From Trichostrongylus colubriformis (Eukaryota > Nematoda > Chromadorea > Rhabditida > Trichostrongylidae): a stretch of DNA of 64,000 bases. The notes beneath the pieces are model-generated. The model was not told where the DNA came from. It was given only the letters and a program-made list of their open reading frames with translations, and did no database searches. The stretch spans positions 16,093,475 to 16,157,474 of the forward strand of contig OZ022261.1 of the NCBI GenBank assembly GCA_963978905.1, in the 5' to 3' direction. Positions 21,944 through 34,800 of this stretch are shown piece by piece (positions within the stretch are counted from its first letter, which is position 1; every line of letters starts with the position of its first letter). A program made the translations under genes and the position numbers.

Positions 21944-24900
21944 ATGAGACCGATTATTTTTCTAGTCATAGCATTTACTTCGGTTTGTGCTGTTTCCTTG
22001 AACACTTTCTGGGAAGAAAATGACACGAAACGGCTGTCAAAAATTCTTGAGGTGATGTTTCATGGTTATTAGCTTTTTTGGTGCTATCTGTATCTTGCAT
22101 TCTTCAGAGTGTGTTAGAAACTAAAAAGGACAACATTGCCTCTCTTCACTATGCTGCTAGTGGGCTCAAACTTCTCAATGTAGTTCCATCAGAGAAAGTT
22201 GCCAAGGCTCGTTTGATATTTTTCCCATTGTTCCCCTTTATTACGTGGTTCCTTGCTTTATTCCTTTTTCTTTTGATGTTGATAGGTAACTTTCTACTAT
22301 CATTCTGGAATATGCTTGTAACTGTGTTTCACAAGTGAAATTTCAGGAGGTATGTGAAATCGCCAGGAAAGCAGAACTAACAAAGCTCGAAACGCTTTAT
22401 CACGTCTCTGCCCTTGCAGGCGACCTCAAAGATTGCGCTCTTACCAACGTTGTAGGCGCACAGGTGAATAGTTTTTACATTCAAGTTTCAAGTTTTACAT
22501 TGGAGTTTCAAGTGCTACTATTATTTGCCATTGACAGAAAGCAATCGAAGATGTGTTAACCGAGTCCAAGCCTAGTGGAGAGCGTATTACTCAAGCGCTG
22601 CGCAGTGCTGATCGGTTGGGAATCAAGGTAGGCGTTCGAGTCCCTCTTAACTCCTAGAACTGGTATGTTTCCTTGCAGGTCGACAAAGCTGCTTTTGATA
22701 AAATTCTGACGGCAGCCATGAAAGACGACTCTCCCAACAAGTGAGTTGTTACTACTGGCCTGCTTCAAATTGTGATATATTCTTACCCAATGTATATGCC
22801 TGTTTTGTTGTCAGCCTCGCATGGGTCTTCAATGCGGCAGCTTTGCTGGACAAAGCGCAGGGGGCCAAGTATTTCGAGAAAATCAAGAATCTTGTGTCTC
22901 AGGCCGATGAGGTTGACAGTCGCTTCTTGCAGGTGAGCATTCCTGTAAAGTACCCTCATTCCTTGACCTTATTCATTTTCTTTAGTTCGACGGTGGCCTG
23001 ATGACAACTTCAAACGCTATTCATGGAATCATGTCGCTGGCCGAACAGCAGGGAAAGGTTCCAGCTGTCACTAAAGTACGCATCTTCACTGTGTAGTCGG
23101 AACTACTTTTTCTTTGCAGTTCTGTTTCATATTACTTTATAGGATCAACTGCTGCTTTTCGCCAATTACCTCCTTTCTCGGAAGCATGTATCCACCGAGA
23201 AGTCCGCATTTCATTTGCTCAGTGCTCTTGGAGTCCTTGTCAACAATCATCAACTTGTGCCAGTTGTTGTATCCCTGAGAGGATCCGTTATGATAAGTCG
23301 CGGGCAGGTAATATGCTTTTGTTCATTGCGACCCATTTTTTGAATACCATTTATACCACATTTTCAGCCGATTGTGATCGCTGTTTGCAATGTTTTCGGC
23401 TTGCCTGTTACTGTCAAGGATGTCCGTGTTGATATCATTCCACCGGGACGGACTTCCCCGGATTTGGGAAACTTACGGCTTCAACAATCCAACGTGTATG
23501 TTCGTTAATGAGATTGTTTATGTGATGTTTCGTCAAGGAATTCTATTCTAGGGCGCCAAGGCTGTTCGTGTTTGGGCCTGATAAAATGTCAGATGCACCC
23601 GGCATGTACACTGTCAATGTGAGGGTAGAAACAGAGGTTGGTAGTGCTTCTACTAAATGAGTATACTGGTTCACGTTTACTGTTTATGTTAGGACAAGCG
23701 CCTAATTGGTTTGACTGGTTCGACCATACACCTGCAAAGACCCGATGATGTCGTCGTTGAGGATCTGAAAGTAGGAGTACTCGAAAAGGACGATGTTGTC
23801 ACTGGAGCTAATCTCGCTAGGTGGGAATTATTTCGATGAATTGACTTTTCATTCAGTGAGTGGCTACATATTTCTAGTGTCAATAGATCTTTTTGGAAGC
23901 TTGCTCCCATCCCTTGTTCTGTTTTTTTTAAAGCGGAGTTTATTTAGTTTCATTTTTTATTCAAGTGAAATACTTTTCTGCGCCATTAATCCCATGCCAG
24001 GAGTGAACATTAGACACGCTAGCCTTCTCATGAATATTCATGGTTTTATTTGATTAATCCAGACTTTGCGCGAAGTTGCAAGTATTGAACAGTTTCTTGG
24101 TTTGGCATATGCGCATTTTTGCTAAAAAAAACTTTGTTTTTCATAAGATTGCTGCTCAAAATGATACAACTGTTCAGTGGATTGTTGATTATTCCTGTAG
24201 TGACTCTAGGCTCTGAACTAACGCCAAAATTCCGAGTTATGAGATCTTTCTTCCCTCCCCGTAGCTTCTCGTCGCTGACGTGTTTCTCCACCCGCTGCTT
24301 CACGGTGTCTCGTCACACAGACATGACTGCGACCTGTGAGCGTGTCGTGGTCGAGTACGCCAATAAGTATTATATTTTCTACTCTGGATGCTGAAATTAC
24401 CGCTCGTATCCTCCACGCAACGCGATGATAGATATGGCAGACCTTTGAACCGTGAATGAGTAAAGGTTTTTTGCTGAACAGTTGATGTCATTCCTGTCCT
24501 TTGGATGCATCGAATACTCTCGTTTTTCGTCTCCTGAAGCATCTGCTCAACTGCATTCGTCCAACAATGAGTTTGAGAACTGCGTGCATGATTTACTTCC
24601 GTTACCTAGCGTCGTACTGTAACGGTTTCATACCTGTTAGCATTTTCCTTCACTTTAAATGCCCCGGTTTTTCACTCTCTTATAAAAAAGAAGCGATGCA
24701 TAAAACTAAAAGTAGAGCACTATTGCAGTGTTGCTCAATTCGCAAAGCACAGCTCGGTCATCACGGCTGATCACACTAAGCGACTGTACGCCTCGTTCTC
24801 TGTTAAGAGCAAATTCACAGGGCGTTTGGTCCAACCGCATCAAGTATGTCATTTCTTGCTTCTCTTTATCCCGGTATACAATACTTATTATATTTTGTTG

Positions 24901-26159
24901 CTAATTTTAAGGCTTTCGTTCTGTTCAAACATATGAATGGTGCCGAAGTCTTTTATACTGCTGACGTGCAAACTGGCGGCAAATACATTGTTGATATAGT
25001 GGGTTTTTTTCTCTTATGTCTTTTCCCTATTTTGGTGATAGTAGCATTTTTTGGTAGAGGAATTAGTTAAAGAGTAGGGATGTCTCTTCACAAATGGTTA
25101 CGTTTGTGCAGTGCGCACAGTGCGAGTCACGACTACTTTTTGACTGTAAATAATTCGGGTCAATTGAAGTGGGGGGAGGGGGATAACGCAACTTTTCGCC
25201 GAAGTCGAGGTTCTCTAGGCCTAGGCTAAAATACATATCCCCTCATTTTACATGAGAAATCATCTGCTCTAACCTGAGCTTAGGGAAGGAAAGGAGCTCC
25301 AACGTCGGTGAAGATTTTGCGTCTCCCCCCACTTGAATTTACTCAATAATTATTTTCTAAGTTCCACATTTCCCACTTCAGAATCTGGCTAAATCTCACA
25401 AAGATTTCGATGGTCTGTCGGGAAGGTATACAGCATTCCTCATTATTGGAGATCACACCATAAGAGTTCCAATGAACTGGCCTTTCGTGAGTTCATAGAT
25501 CATCACCATCGTTTTCCAATAGAGGAGTTCTTTCTCAGTAGTTTTCTCTTCAGGCTGATTTCATACTTAATCTTCCACCTGCACCCGTAGAGGTGGTACC
25601 GAAATCTCAGCGTATCAACTACGATGTTTTGCCGGAAATTAAGCATATCTTCCGTCAACCTGAGAAGAGACCATCCACCATCGTCTCAGACGCGTTTACT
25701 TTGATCTGTTTATCCCCGTTGCTGCTTCTATTTGTCCTGGTAAGTATTTTTGAATCAATATTCCCACATCTGTCAGGGCTCATAAGACTGTTCTTTTCAG
25801 TGGTTCCGGATTGGATTGAATTTCGGTAATATGCCTCTCAACCTATGGACATTGATTTTCCACGGAAGTCTGACTGGTACTTTTTTTAGTGTCCTTGCTC
25901 GGTTTTTTCACTCGTTGATATCTTTATTTTAGCGTTGTTCGTTTTATACTTCATTTTCTGGCTTCAACTAAACATGTTTGTGACATTGAAGTATCTAGCT
26001 GTAGTTAGTGCCTTAACATACCTGGCTGGTAATCGCGTCTTGAAGGCCATCGCCGATAAGAGGAAGTAAGTTCGAAAACCTGTGAAGGTTCGGTAACGGA
26101 TTCCATGGAGCTTATCAAGTAACTAAGCCGTTTTAATGTTCAGGAGCAAGACCGAGTGA
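21944..26159 (+). CDS. ostd-1: ribophorin II, oligosaccharyltransferase delta/RPN2 subunit
   Basis: Subunit of the ER oligosaccharyltransferase that transfers the preassembled glycan to asparagines of nascent proteins. Exons: 21944-22051, 22108-22197, 22347-22463, 22538-22627, 22679-22740, 22815-22932, 22986-23075, 23143-23307, 23368-23495, 23552-23636, 23693-23820, 24729-24843, 24912-24998, 25382-25486, 25554-25739, 25801-25876, 25933-26065, 26144-26159. They join to 632 residues with correct phases; the human protein is about 631. Seen: a signal peptide (residues 1-17), a lumenal region with NLAWVFNAAALL and FNDxG-type repeats, the block HQAFVLFKHMNGAEV, then HIFRQPEKRPSTIVSDAFT. About three membrane helices follow from residue 545, with LNMFVTLKYLA, TYLAGNRVL and a basic tail. 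Exon 2 could instead end at 22206 with a GC donor, adding three residues. The 908-bp intron 11 holds no exon: the flanking exons join in phase. The symbol is the C. elegans name. Confidence 0.95.
25150..25350 (+). mobile_element. MITE in ribophorin II intron 13
   Basis: An inverted repeat of roughly 70 bp: TTGAAGTGGGGGGAG near the left end and CTCCCCCCACTTGAA near the right. A longer imperfect match extends through CGCAACTTTTCGCCGA against the reverse of TCGGTGAAGATTTTGCG. The flanks TAATT and AATTA look alike. No coding capacity. Confidence 0.7.
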
Positions 26160-26743
26160 ATTCAAAACTGCTAGAGAGGCTGAGAGCGCACAAAATGGAT
26201 TGAGCTCTAAATCTATGCCGGTTCACAAAGTTATTTTAATTTATAACTAATTCATGACAAACGACCATGATTATCATGAATGTTCCCAGAATTTTTTTGA
26301 CGATCATTCCTTAATTCTCAATTCAGTATCAGTAAGGACCAACTTGATTCCTACGTTGTTTGCACCCTCAGTTCATTAGTAGGAAGAAAGATTCCCCTAC
26401 TCTCGTATTAAATTCTGCAACAATATCATCAATACTCGTTTTTCGTTATTATAAAAGTTTTAGCAGATTCTGCCTTGAATTTTATCGGGAACTATTGCTT
26501 GATTTCTATTACGTGTGTTTTCAAGGTTACCCATGGCTTTTAGTAATAGTATATTTATTTGAAAGTGTTGTTTTCTTGTTTTGTTGTTATCCTTTCCTAC
26601 AGTCGATAAATTATTGTTGCTTTTATATTTTGGAATAGTCATATAAACGTGGAAACCTCGTGGTCAACTACCTTTAATTGAAGAATTGCTTGAGTGTTGT
26701 TCTGTTCCAAAGCCTTATGCTGGTTCAACCACCTTTTATTGTA
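26160..26743. other. intercistronic DNA after ribophorin II
   Basis: AT-rich 3' flank without a clear AATAAA. The hydrophobic open frame at 26360-26638 has T-rich composition and no motif, so it is not called. Confidence 0.4.
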
Positions 26744-27457
26744 CAGCCAAAAAAGAGTAGTCTTGCTCACTCCCGCCAAGAGTACGAAGTGGAGAGTAAA
26801 GGAAGAGTGAAAGTGTTGAGGCAAGATGTTCCTCGAATGTTCTTCTAAAAGTAGAAACAAGCTGCGGCTCACTACTTTTACCGTCATAAAAATATGGAGC
26901 CTTCAGTTGGCACGGTCTGGCTATAGAGCTCCTTCGGCAGTATGGTCCGCCCTCAACAGTAGAGCCAGCTTCCGTGGCCCGACCCCGTGGGAAGCTTCTT
27001 GAGACTGACCTTCAGTTGTAGAAGACACAAAACCCTCGCGCTTGGGTAGCGCTGCTGTGATCCGAAGTATCATTCTTCTTGTCTCAAACCTGATTCCGAA
27101 GGGGTTTCACTGATAGTGGCACGCTCTGGTCCTTAGTAACGAAGGGCGCTGGGAACCCGAAGGAAACGGAATGTTTAAGAACATCACCCAATATGAATCT
27201 GCTCGGGTACCCAGAGTGAACAGACCGTAGCAAGGTTGTGAACGAGGGGACGAAATCTCGGTTGCCAAGTTGACGTGACTCTTCAAATTCACTTGTAAGA
27301 ACCCCAATCCTGCTCGTGCAGAAAGCGTAAGTAGACATTAGTAACATAATGTCTCTTCGCAAATTTGGGGATGGAAATACCTGTCAGAAACTGCTGAACT
27401 CCGACAATACAGTGCTGAAAGTGAAGGAGAAAAACTTACTCTTTTTGGCACCCTTTC
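26744..27457 (+). mobile_element. MITE, TIR CAGGGGGTGCC family, TA target site (copy 2)
   Basis: Collinear with 5822-6568: shared AACAAGCTG, AAAAATATGGAGC, GGGCGCTGGGAACCCG, GGTACCCAGAGTGAAC and AGCAAGGTTGTGAACGAGG. TA lies at 26742-26743 and 27458-27459, and the right terminus is GGCACCCTTTC. It lies between ribophorin II and mrpl-28 and nearly doubles that gap. Confidence 0.85.
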
Positions 27458-27700
27458 TACATAGAATGAATTAATTTATGTGTGACTGCCAGGTTTGGTG
27501 CTGTACCAATGAAGTGAGGAAGAGCTGTAACTGCATATTTGACCGCTAAGCCGTAATTTGCCCTCATGAATTGTTAACTGCAGCATTAGATCTATAGGAT
27601 TAACAGACTTCCTCTCTTTTTTTATGAATATAGCCCTCAAAATATGCAGGTTTGGACCGACATTGGCTCGTATGCAAGTAATCGGGCGTGAAATCAGCGG

Positions 27701-30700
27701 ATGTCGTTAACGAAGAACCTGAAAAGTCTGACATCCATTGGACCCCGTGCTATCGTCACGTGGGACAAGGTAGGCCTCTTAAGTTTCTTATTCGAGCTGT
27801 CGGTTTGAAGCTTGACTGGAGGATATACGTACCAGTCTGTAGTCATTCGTATCACAAACTGGGGAATGAGGGAGGTGATGAGATTTTGTCCCAGCTCATT
27901 AACCCGTTGGTGGAGGCGCGTTTTTCGCTAGTTACGGCCGTGGACTGCCGATAAGCCAGACTGCCACTGATCAGCTGAAGAGAGCTTCAAATGATTATAT
28001 AATTAGCTTTTGCCCATAGCTCAGCATACTTGTAACAGCTATTAGTGTTTTCGGAGGCTTCTCATCCTATACATATATCATTATTATTTATTATTATATA
28101 AAGCAGAAGTTTGGTGTGTTTGTCTGTGTGTCCGTCCGTTTGTTACATGCACTCCTAGTTCAACCAGAAGTTGGTCGTGTTTGTATGCATCTGTTTGTCA
28201 CGTTGCACTTTTAGTTCAAACGTGGAGAGGTCGGGCAAGTTAGGAGTGAGTAGGGGTTGACCACAGTGCACGAAGATCATAACACGAAGATCGTATAAAC
28301 TAAACCTAGCCCCGCCCACCGTGGCCGGGGCTTGCGCAGAAATAATGCTTAAAAGTCGGGTAAATTAGGGATGGGCCTGGGTAGACGGGCAAGTTAGGCT
28401 TGGGTAGGGGCCAACCCATGTGTACGAAATACATACGTTTTAAAACTAGCCCCGTCCACCATGGGCTGGGCTTGCGCCGAAATTGATGGGTGCTCGAATT
28501 CAAGTCTTCACTTGGGTTCCAAAAATCGGGATTCGGTGATGTCTCAACAGGGGCTGAAACGTGAAGGGAACATGGGTTGTGTTGACTAGATTGACAGTGA
28601 AAAAACGCATTTCATCATGATTCACATCACATCTTTTCAGGCAGAGAGAATACGTCGAAATGAAGAGATCTGGGCAAATCCCGACTCAATAGTGCATCGC
28701 TTGCCAGAGCACTACTGTAAGCGATATTGGGATAATTTATTGCGGGATGTAACACCTGTGCATTACCGGTACGTGTATCAGTACCATTCATTTGTGTCTC
28801 AACCAAGTTTTTCAGTCGTCACCACAGAGATTTTCTGAGAAATATTGGGCTCATAAAACCTAAAGTTTTCTTGCCTACGGCGCTATGTGCGAATTGGGGA
28901 GAGTGGGGCACTTCACGCACATGCACATAAATATACATCCCTGCCCAATCAGAACAAGCCTTTTACGCTTGTGCCCCTGTAACCACATCACAGGAATTAA
29001 AGCATGTCAGTAGGGTGATACGAAGAAGTGATTCTGTTTATGTGGTGTAGATCTTGTCGATGCCTTGAATGAAGGAGCTACGCAGATGTGCCTTTCAGTC
29101 GTTCCCGTGTCCTTATAGCTCTCTGCTTACTTTTGATTTTGATTTTTCTAGGCCACCCACTTCACGTCTGTACTGGGATCCTGTGCGAAAGGTGGAAGTG
29201 GAAGCTGAAAACTTCCCTTTGTTAGGTTTGTGTGTGTTGATTGTTTGCGTACCATTAGTGTAGTAACAGCGATATTTATTTTCTTGCTTTCATCTGTAAT
29301 AGTTTTAAGTCATTCACCCACCTGAGGCAGATCAAGGATTATGGGGAGGTGAAGGTGTCGTGAAAGGATGGCGGGAGTCTCGTCCGTACACCAAAAAGAA
29401 AGTTCTGCCCAGGTGAACATTCCGTGCCTGTTTTCATTTGTTCTACCTATAGCAGTGTACGAATACAACTAGTCTTTCAGACAATGGATACCCCGTCTTT
29501 ACTTCCCTGCAATCAAGAAAGCCGTGCTCTACTCTGAAATTCTCGACAAAATAATGGAGGTGAATTAAGCTGCGTTCACAGTTTGCCTCTAAAGTTTTGG
29601 AGACAATCATTTCCCTAATTTTGATCGTATCCGTAAAAAGCATGAGTAGGCGAAGCATGGAAGCCGAGCAGGCCCTGAAAGACATTCGACCACGCTTCCT
29701 TTTGAATTTACCTTGCTTGATACGCTGTGCGTGATACACTGAATGAATCATGTACCTTAAACTTAAGTATGCATCTTAGTGTTCCGGTGGCGCTCTTACC
29801 CTCGAGTAAAATTTGTCTCTCATTACCTCATGTTCTTTTCACCTTTGGGTCAGCGAAGTGCAACATGTGCAAATATGGTAGCGTCTAGTTTAAAATGCAT
29901 AGGATTCGTGTTACAGTTATAGTAGTGTGGTAGAATAAGGTGGTGTTAGTGAGCTAGCAGGTTCAGATTTGCATTAGGTGCTATGAATACATTCTTATAC
30001 TTATTACGTGAGTATTGTGTGCGTTGTCGCATGAAATGTATATGAAGTTGATCGCTTAACAGTCATAATATGAGGTCAATACTTTACTTGTTACGCACTT
30101 TGTTTGTTGATTTCTGGTTGTGGAAACTCTCTCTACACGTGACAACTGCAATCTCATCCAATTTAGGTGACCGTTACTGAGCGAGCTCTCCGTCTTATCG
30201 AGCAACATTTTGGCCTTGACTACTATATACTGCAAACTGCTGAAATTGACCTCGCCTCGACGTTAGGGAACAGGCTGGTGTCCATGATGCCATTGTTTTT
30301 GTGTTATAATCGGCACACCTCTTCATTTCCAGATTAAAGCGAGAAATGCTGTTGACTCTGGCTAAAGGAACTTATTATCCAGATGACGAGGAACGTTATA
30401 ATTACATTAAACAAAAGTAGGATGATCTTGAACGGTATGAGGTTATGTCATTTGTATGTTCTATGTAGGTACGCCGAATTCGTAATTCCTGTCGAGGAAG
30501 CAGAATGGGTTGGATTGACTTTGAATGAAGCGGCTCGTAAACAGCAGGAAATCGAGGAGCAGCGGGTACCCGTGCCCATGAAGTTCAAGTAAGTTAGGGT
30601 CGCTTTTTTGGAAAGAGCTTGCTTCCGTGGTTCGGTGCGATCGCTGTGTTTGGATGGACTTTTCTTGTGATTCCTGAAAGTGAGACTTGAAAAATAGAAG

Positions 30701-31537
30701 TTTTTACATCAAAGTTGGAAGAATGCCAGAGTAATGAGTGCGGGAGAGTTATATTAATTCGTAATTGTGCTGCCAGCGTTCTATAATGGAGTGATACCTC
30801 ATTTTATTGGTGTGCACATGGTTACTGGGAACTTTTTACATTCTGCAAAATTTGTCAAGAGCTTTCATTTGCTCAAATGTACGCTCGCGGTAACTAGGGT
30901 GTTGAAGATGTTGGTGTTAACACAACGCTATAGATCCACGAGTACGCACTTCGCGATAAAATTCGCCCTTCATTCTGATAGCAAGGCTCTGTGCCTGCTG
31001 CAAAGCTGGGCGCGCCAATTTTCAAGGAACGTGTTAAGTGTTACGTGTGGAGTTGCTCCTTACTGATGCCCACGTGAGCGGCACCCCCTTGATGTCCATC
31101 GCCACAACCATCTGCAGGATAGAAGGTTTTCCGGGGTCAGCGATCCCACTTAGATTGTTTCACTGCCGCACTATTGAGTTCTTCTTGTTTAACTTCAGCG
31201 GTCGATCTGATCACCAAAACTACTCCCCATTTATGCTCCATTTTTCATTTTATACAAGTAAAACTCTGTGATATTAGAATTGAGAGATTCTTTTCTTGAC
31301 TCGTGGATGTTCCACGGTCTTTCACGAATGTTCTACTCGTTGTTCGTGATCGTGTAAGTTTTTTCCGTAATTAGACTTTACTTCAGGTTTGAACGAGAAC
31401 TAATAGCTCGACTGCGAGCCGGTGCAGACTTGATTACAAACGAGGAAGAGTTCGCACCGAAGACAGAAGAAAGCAAATTTGGTGAACGCCTTCTTGGAAA
31501 GTATCTCAATCCAGTAGCTAGGCGGTTTAAACGATAG
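27701..31537 (+). CDS. mrpl-28: mitochondrial large-subunit ribosomal protein bL28m (MRPL28)
   Basis: Structural protein of the mitochondrial 39S subunit. Exons: 27701-27769, 28641-28768, 29152-29225, 29310-29412, 29481-29559, 30167-30273, 30333-30416, 30469-30588, 31387-31537. They join in phase to 304 residues and end in TAG. Family-specific blocks follow the order known from vertebrate MRPL28: [73 protein letters not shown], then [18 protein letters not shown]. The start codon was chosen because it opens the frame read by exon 1 and follows a likely SL acceptor (ATATGCAG, 27649). Upstream ATGs hit stops. Intron 6 has a GC donor. The next gene starts 310 bp downstream on the same strand, so an operon is plausible. 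Confidence 0.95.
28100..28500 (+). repeat. tandem repeat in mrpl-28 intron 1
   Basis: Two diverged units of about 135 bp carry GGGCAAGTTAGG, GGGGTTGACC or GGGGCCAACCC, and CTAGCCCCGCCCACCGTGG then GGGCTTGCGC. A TG/TC-rich leader (28110-28200) comes before. The CCGCCCAC..GTGGGCGG motif is shared with the repeats at 36840-37580, 44880-45470 and 60200-61620. Confidence 0.6.
29560..30166. other. mrpl-28 intron 5, no second gene seen
   Basis: A 607-bp intron. A 102-codon minus-strand frame overlaps it without motifs and looks like chance or an old retroelement piece. Confidence 0.5.
30589..31386. other. mrpl-28 intron 8, nothing recognised
   Basis: A 798-bp intron with GTAAGT donor and TTTACTTCAG acceptor. 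No repeat or coding motif was recognised. Confidence 0.5.
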
Positions 31538-31714
31538 AGATGCTGAAATCCTTCTGTTAGCAATGTAGGCTTTCCCATTAAAACCTCGACTTCCGTAGGA
31601 CTATACGGTGATGTCCGAGTTCTCTGATTTCGTAGGTGGGATAATACGCCCATTCTAAAATATTTTTGTGGAGTTGTTTGTAAATATATATTACATTGAA
31701 TTTGTAGATGATCA

Positions 31715-31732
31715 GGTGTTTTTGTTTTTTAG
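31715..31732 (+). promoter_or_regulatory. candidate trans-splice acceptor ahead of the synthetase gene
   Basis: GTGTTTTTGTTTTTTAG ends at 31732, a pyrimidine-rich nematode acceptor 195 bp after the mrpl-28 stop and 115 bp before the synthetase start. In an operon this would be the spliced-leader addition site. A weaker alternative is the AAAG near 31833. Confidence 0.4.
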
Positions 31733-31847
31733 TCTTGTTTTCGGATTATTGTTTTTGTTTAAAATGTTCAATTGAATGGCTATTCTGTGTGCTCAAAATG
31801 TATGATCCTTTTTTATATCGTGATTTCCAAAGGATTAAAGGATATTG

Positions 31848-34800
31848 ATGTACTATTTCAACATGATAAGTAGTAGTGCATCTGTGGCGCAAACTTTGAT
31901 GCTGTTGCGAGGGGGCTCCACTATAAGACGAATTACGAGAATGGCAGTGAGGCAAATTGCAAGTGGTAATCAGCATTTGGCCGTGCGGGCAGGATTGAAC
32001 AACAATCCTGGGAAGGTAAGTATGCCTCTGTTCAAATATCTTTTCAGAATGCGACCTGGTGCTTGTTGTATTTTGTTTGATACCCGCAGTTTTGGGAATT
32101 CACAGCGCTCTGCCAACTGAGGTAGATCGTTAGAGGCTTCTTTCATAGGTCTCTCAAGCGGGTATTGAATGATGACCGAGAGTTTGTAATCGTTGTTGTT
32201 GTTAGGCCGCTTCCATACTTTGCGCACCGACGCCGTCACGCGCGTGACGCAGGCACGCGCGTGACGGCGTCGGTGCGCAAAGTATGGAAGCGGCCTTAGA
32301 TGTTACTTTGCCACAATATTCGTGTCAATGAGCAAACGGGAAAAATATATAATCGTATTTGAGGGCAAGGCAAATTGTCAGAAAAAGTGACTCGTCTTTA
32401 TATACTGTTGCGTATACAGTATCTTTCATTGCCAAACGGGCTTAATCTTCCGAGGAGGTGCGCTTTTGGATCCTACCCTCTAATCATCTGCTTTTCAACT
32501 GAAAATTCATGGCAATGGCCCTTTTCGATTACTTTCTATGACTGTTAATGCTATTGAATGGGATAGTCGTGAGGAATCGCTTCGGGTTGCAGTTAAACTT
32601 GTTCATCCCATCGTGCAAGTAACACAATTTTTGTAAGTATTTTGGTGCAATGGGCGTACAGCTTCGACTGAAGGACAGGTAGGCCGCGCTCATATCTTGT
32701 GTACAGACGCAGGCACCGGCGGGGACGACGTCGGTGCGCAAAGTATGAACGCGGCCGTATGTTGTTGAATTTGGCCGGGAACATGGTGTCACAAGATTGA
32801 TAAGCCAGTAGCGTACCGTTTCGTACATGTGAATCGCCCTGCCATGCGAAGTCCTCTTCTTGCGCGAGACAATCTCTTCACCCACCCCGAAGCTCTTTGT
32901 CATAGGTCTGAAGGCACCGTAAGGGGTGAGGAGAAAGTGAGAACTGGGAATAAATTTTCTCTGAAAACAAACATTCCACTTCGGAAGAAGTTATGTGTGA
33001 CGATACTTGCATTGAAATAGCGCGGCTTTGTTACTCTTCCGTAGTACTGTGGGTTGTGCTCTCATTCATCCGCCGGGGAGTTCGGCCAGTACGGGACAAC
33101 GTTCGCAACCGGCTGAGTTAGCCCCTCGCTTGTCTGCAATCTACGCAGCCAGCCAGTGACGCAGAGGGGCGCGAAAGAGAAGGTGGTTTTCGGGTCCCTC
33201 TTTCTCGTTTATTTCGCGACATCTTTCACTCTTTCTCTACTGTTACACTGCTGATCGCTCCTAGTTTCATATTCCACAATCTGTCAGATTTACCCCTTCC
33301 GGTGTCTTCAAGCAAAATTTTCATAGGCTGGATAACAGTGATGTCCTTCAATACGCTCATAGCATCGAGTACTTAAATTCGGCCTGTCGGCATAAGTGCC
33401 GTATGCCACCGTTTTCATTTGTTTGGATGACGTTTGTCACTTTTACACTTTCTATAACCAGCTGTAAGTAACTATATTATATGATCATGTATTTAGTGGT
33501 GTTCTAGGAAGGGTTGTCGTTCAATACATAGAGCACATTGCACCGATTTTTTGAAGTGCTTGAAAAAATGTGGACTCGATTACACTACTGCCTCAGTTTT
33601 GAGCAGCAAGATCGAGATTTATTTTGAATGATAGCTTGCGAACATTCCAGACGCTGTTCGTCGACGGTGACAATATAGTTTCCTATGGGGATTTCCAGCT
33701 GTGGAGTGGACGATATGCTGGTGTTCTGAGTGGCAAGTATGGCATATCAGTATGTCTTTAACTTTTCGTCAAAATAATGCGAATTCTTTTGATGGTGTTG
33801 GAGAGATGTTTTCAGTTCTACAAAGGTATACGCGTGTATTCTACTTTCTTGTTAGTACTAGGCTGTTTAGAAAGGTGATCGTGTACTATGTCGAACAAGC
33901 AAAACGCTAGATTCGGTGGCATTGTACATGGCATGTCTACAACTTGGAGCCATCTATGTTCCATTGAATCCCTCGTACACTTTATCGGAAACGGAGCATT
34001 TCGTGGAGGTATGTGGACCACGGCTTCTATTTCCATACATTTTTCGACCTCTAGAATCTTTTGAAAATGCCCGTGCTGCACGTGAACTTAACTCATCTGA
34101 CTAATTAGTCGTCACTTCTCATCATTCTCAGAAGGACCACCTAATCATTCCCTCACAACTGGTGTGACAGAAGCGATTTTTAACTTGGTTCGCACGTAAT
34201 TTCGCAGTATTGGAAAGGTTGTAGCTGCGTGTTTTGCGCAAGGTTGTGTCGGTAAAATAATGCTCCTCGACAAATGATTTACATGCAGAATTGCGGCGAC
34301 AATAAAATTGTGTTACCCAACAGATGATTCTGCTGAAACAGGTCTTGTAATATTTTATCAATTCTACTCTCATCAAATGTGAAGCAGGTTCGCTTTCTTC
34401 TAGCAAGTCAACTCTTGGGGGCTGCGCGAAGATTGTGTACATTGCGTTTCCCTACAAAGGACATCTAGTCGTTGATAGCCTCAGCGAACTGTACTGACCA
34501 GTTCGCTTCTTCGCGCTACGCTATCTACGAAGCCATCTGTAATGTGCAGACGACAAATGACACTATCAGTATTGCTTGAGTTAAATAGGGGACCATCGGT
34601 GCGGTTTGGGTTCGGCACTCACATTTGGCGTGAAGCGCGCGCTTGTCGCGAGTAGACTTCTCACGCGAGAAATATGTGTGTTATTCATAGCGGTGAAGAA
34701 CTGCATGCAAACGAAAAGTAGCTTTCGTTACATTCGTCTTGTTTCTTCCTGACCTGGCAATGCATCACAGTATCCGTTATGTACATGAATGTTTCAGTGG

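Noticed and set aside
23821..24728. Open frame near 24119-24394 as an extra ribophorin II exon
   Set aside because: Exons ending at 23820 and starting at 24729 join in phase and give a continuous family match; adding the frame would insert unrelated sequence.
26360..26638. 92-codon open frame after ribophorin II
   Set aside because: Phe/Tyr/Cys-rich peptide from AT-rich DNA, no motif and no splice context.
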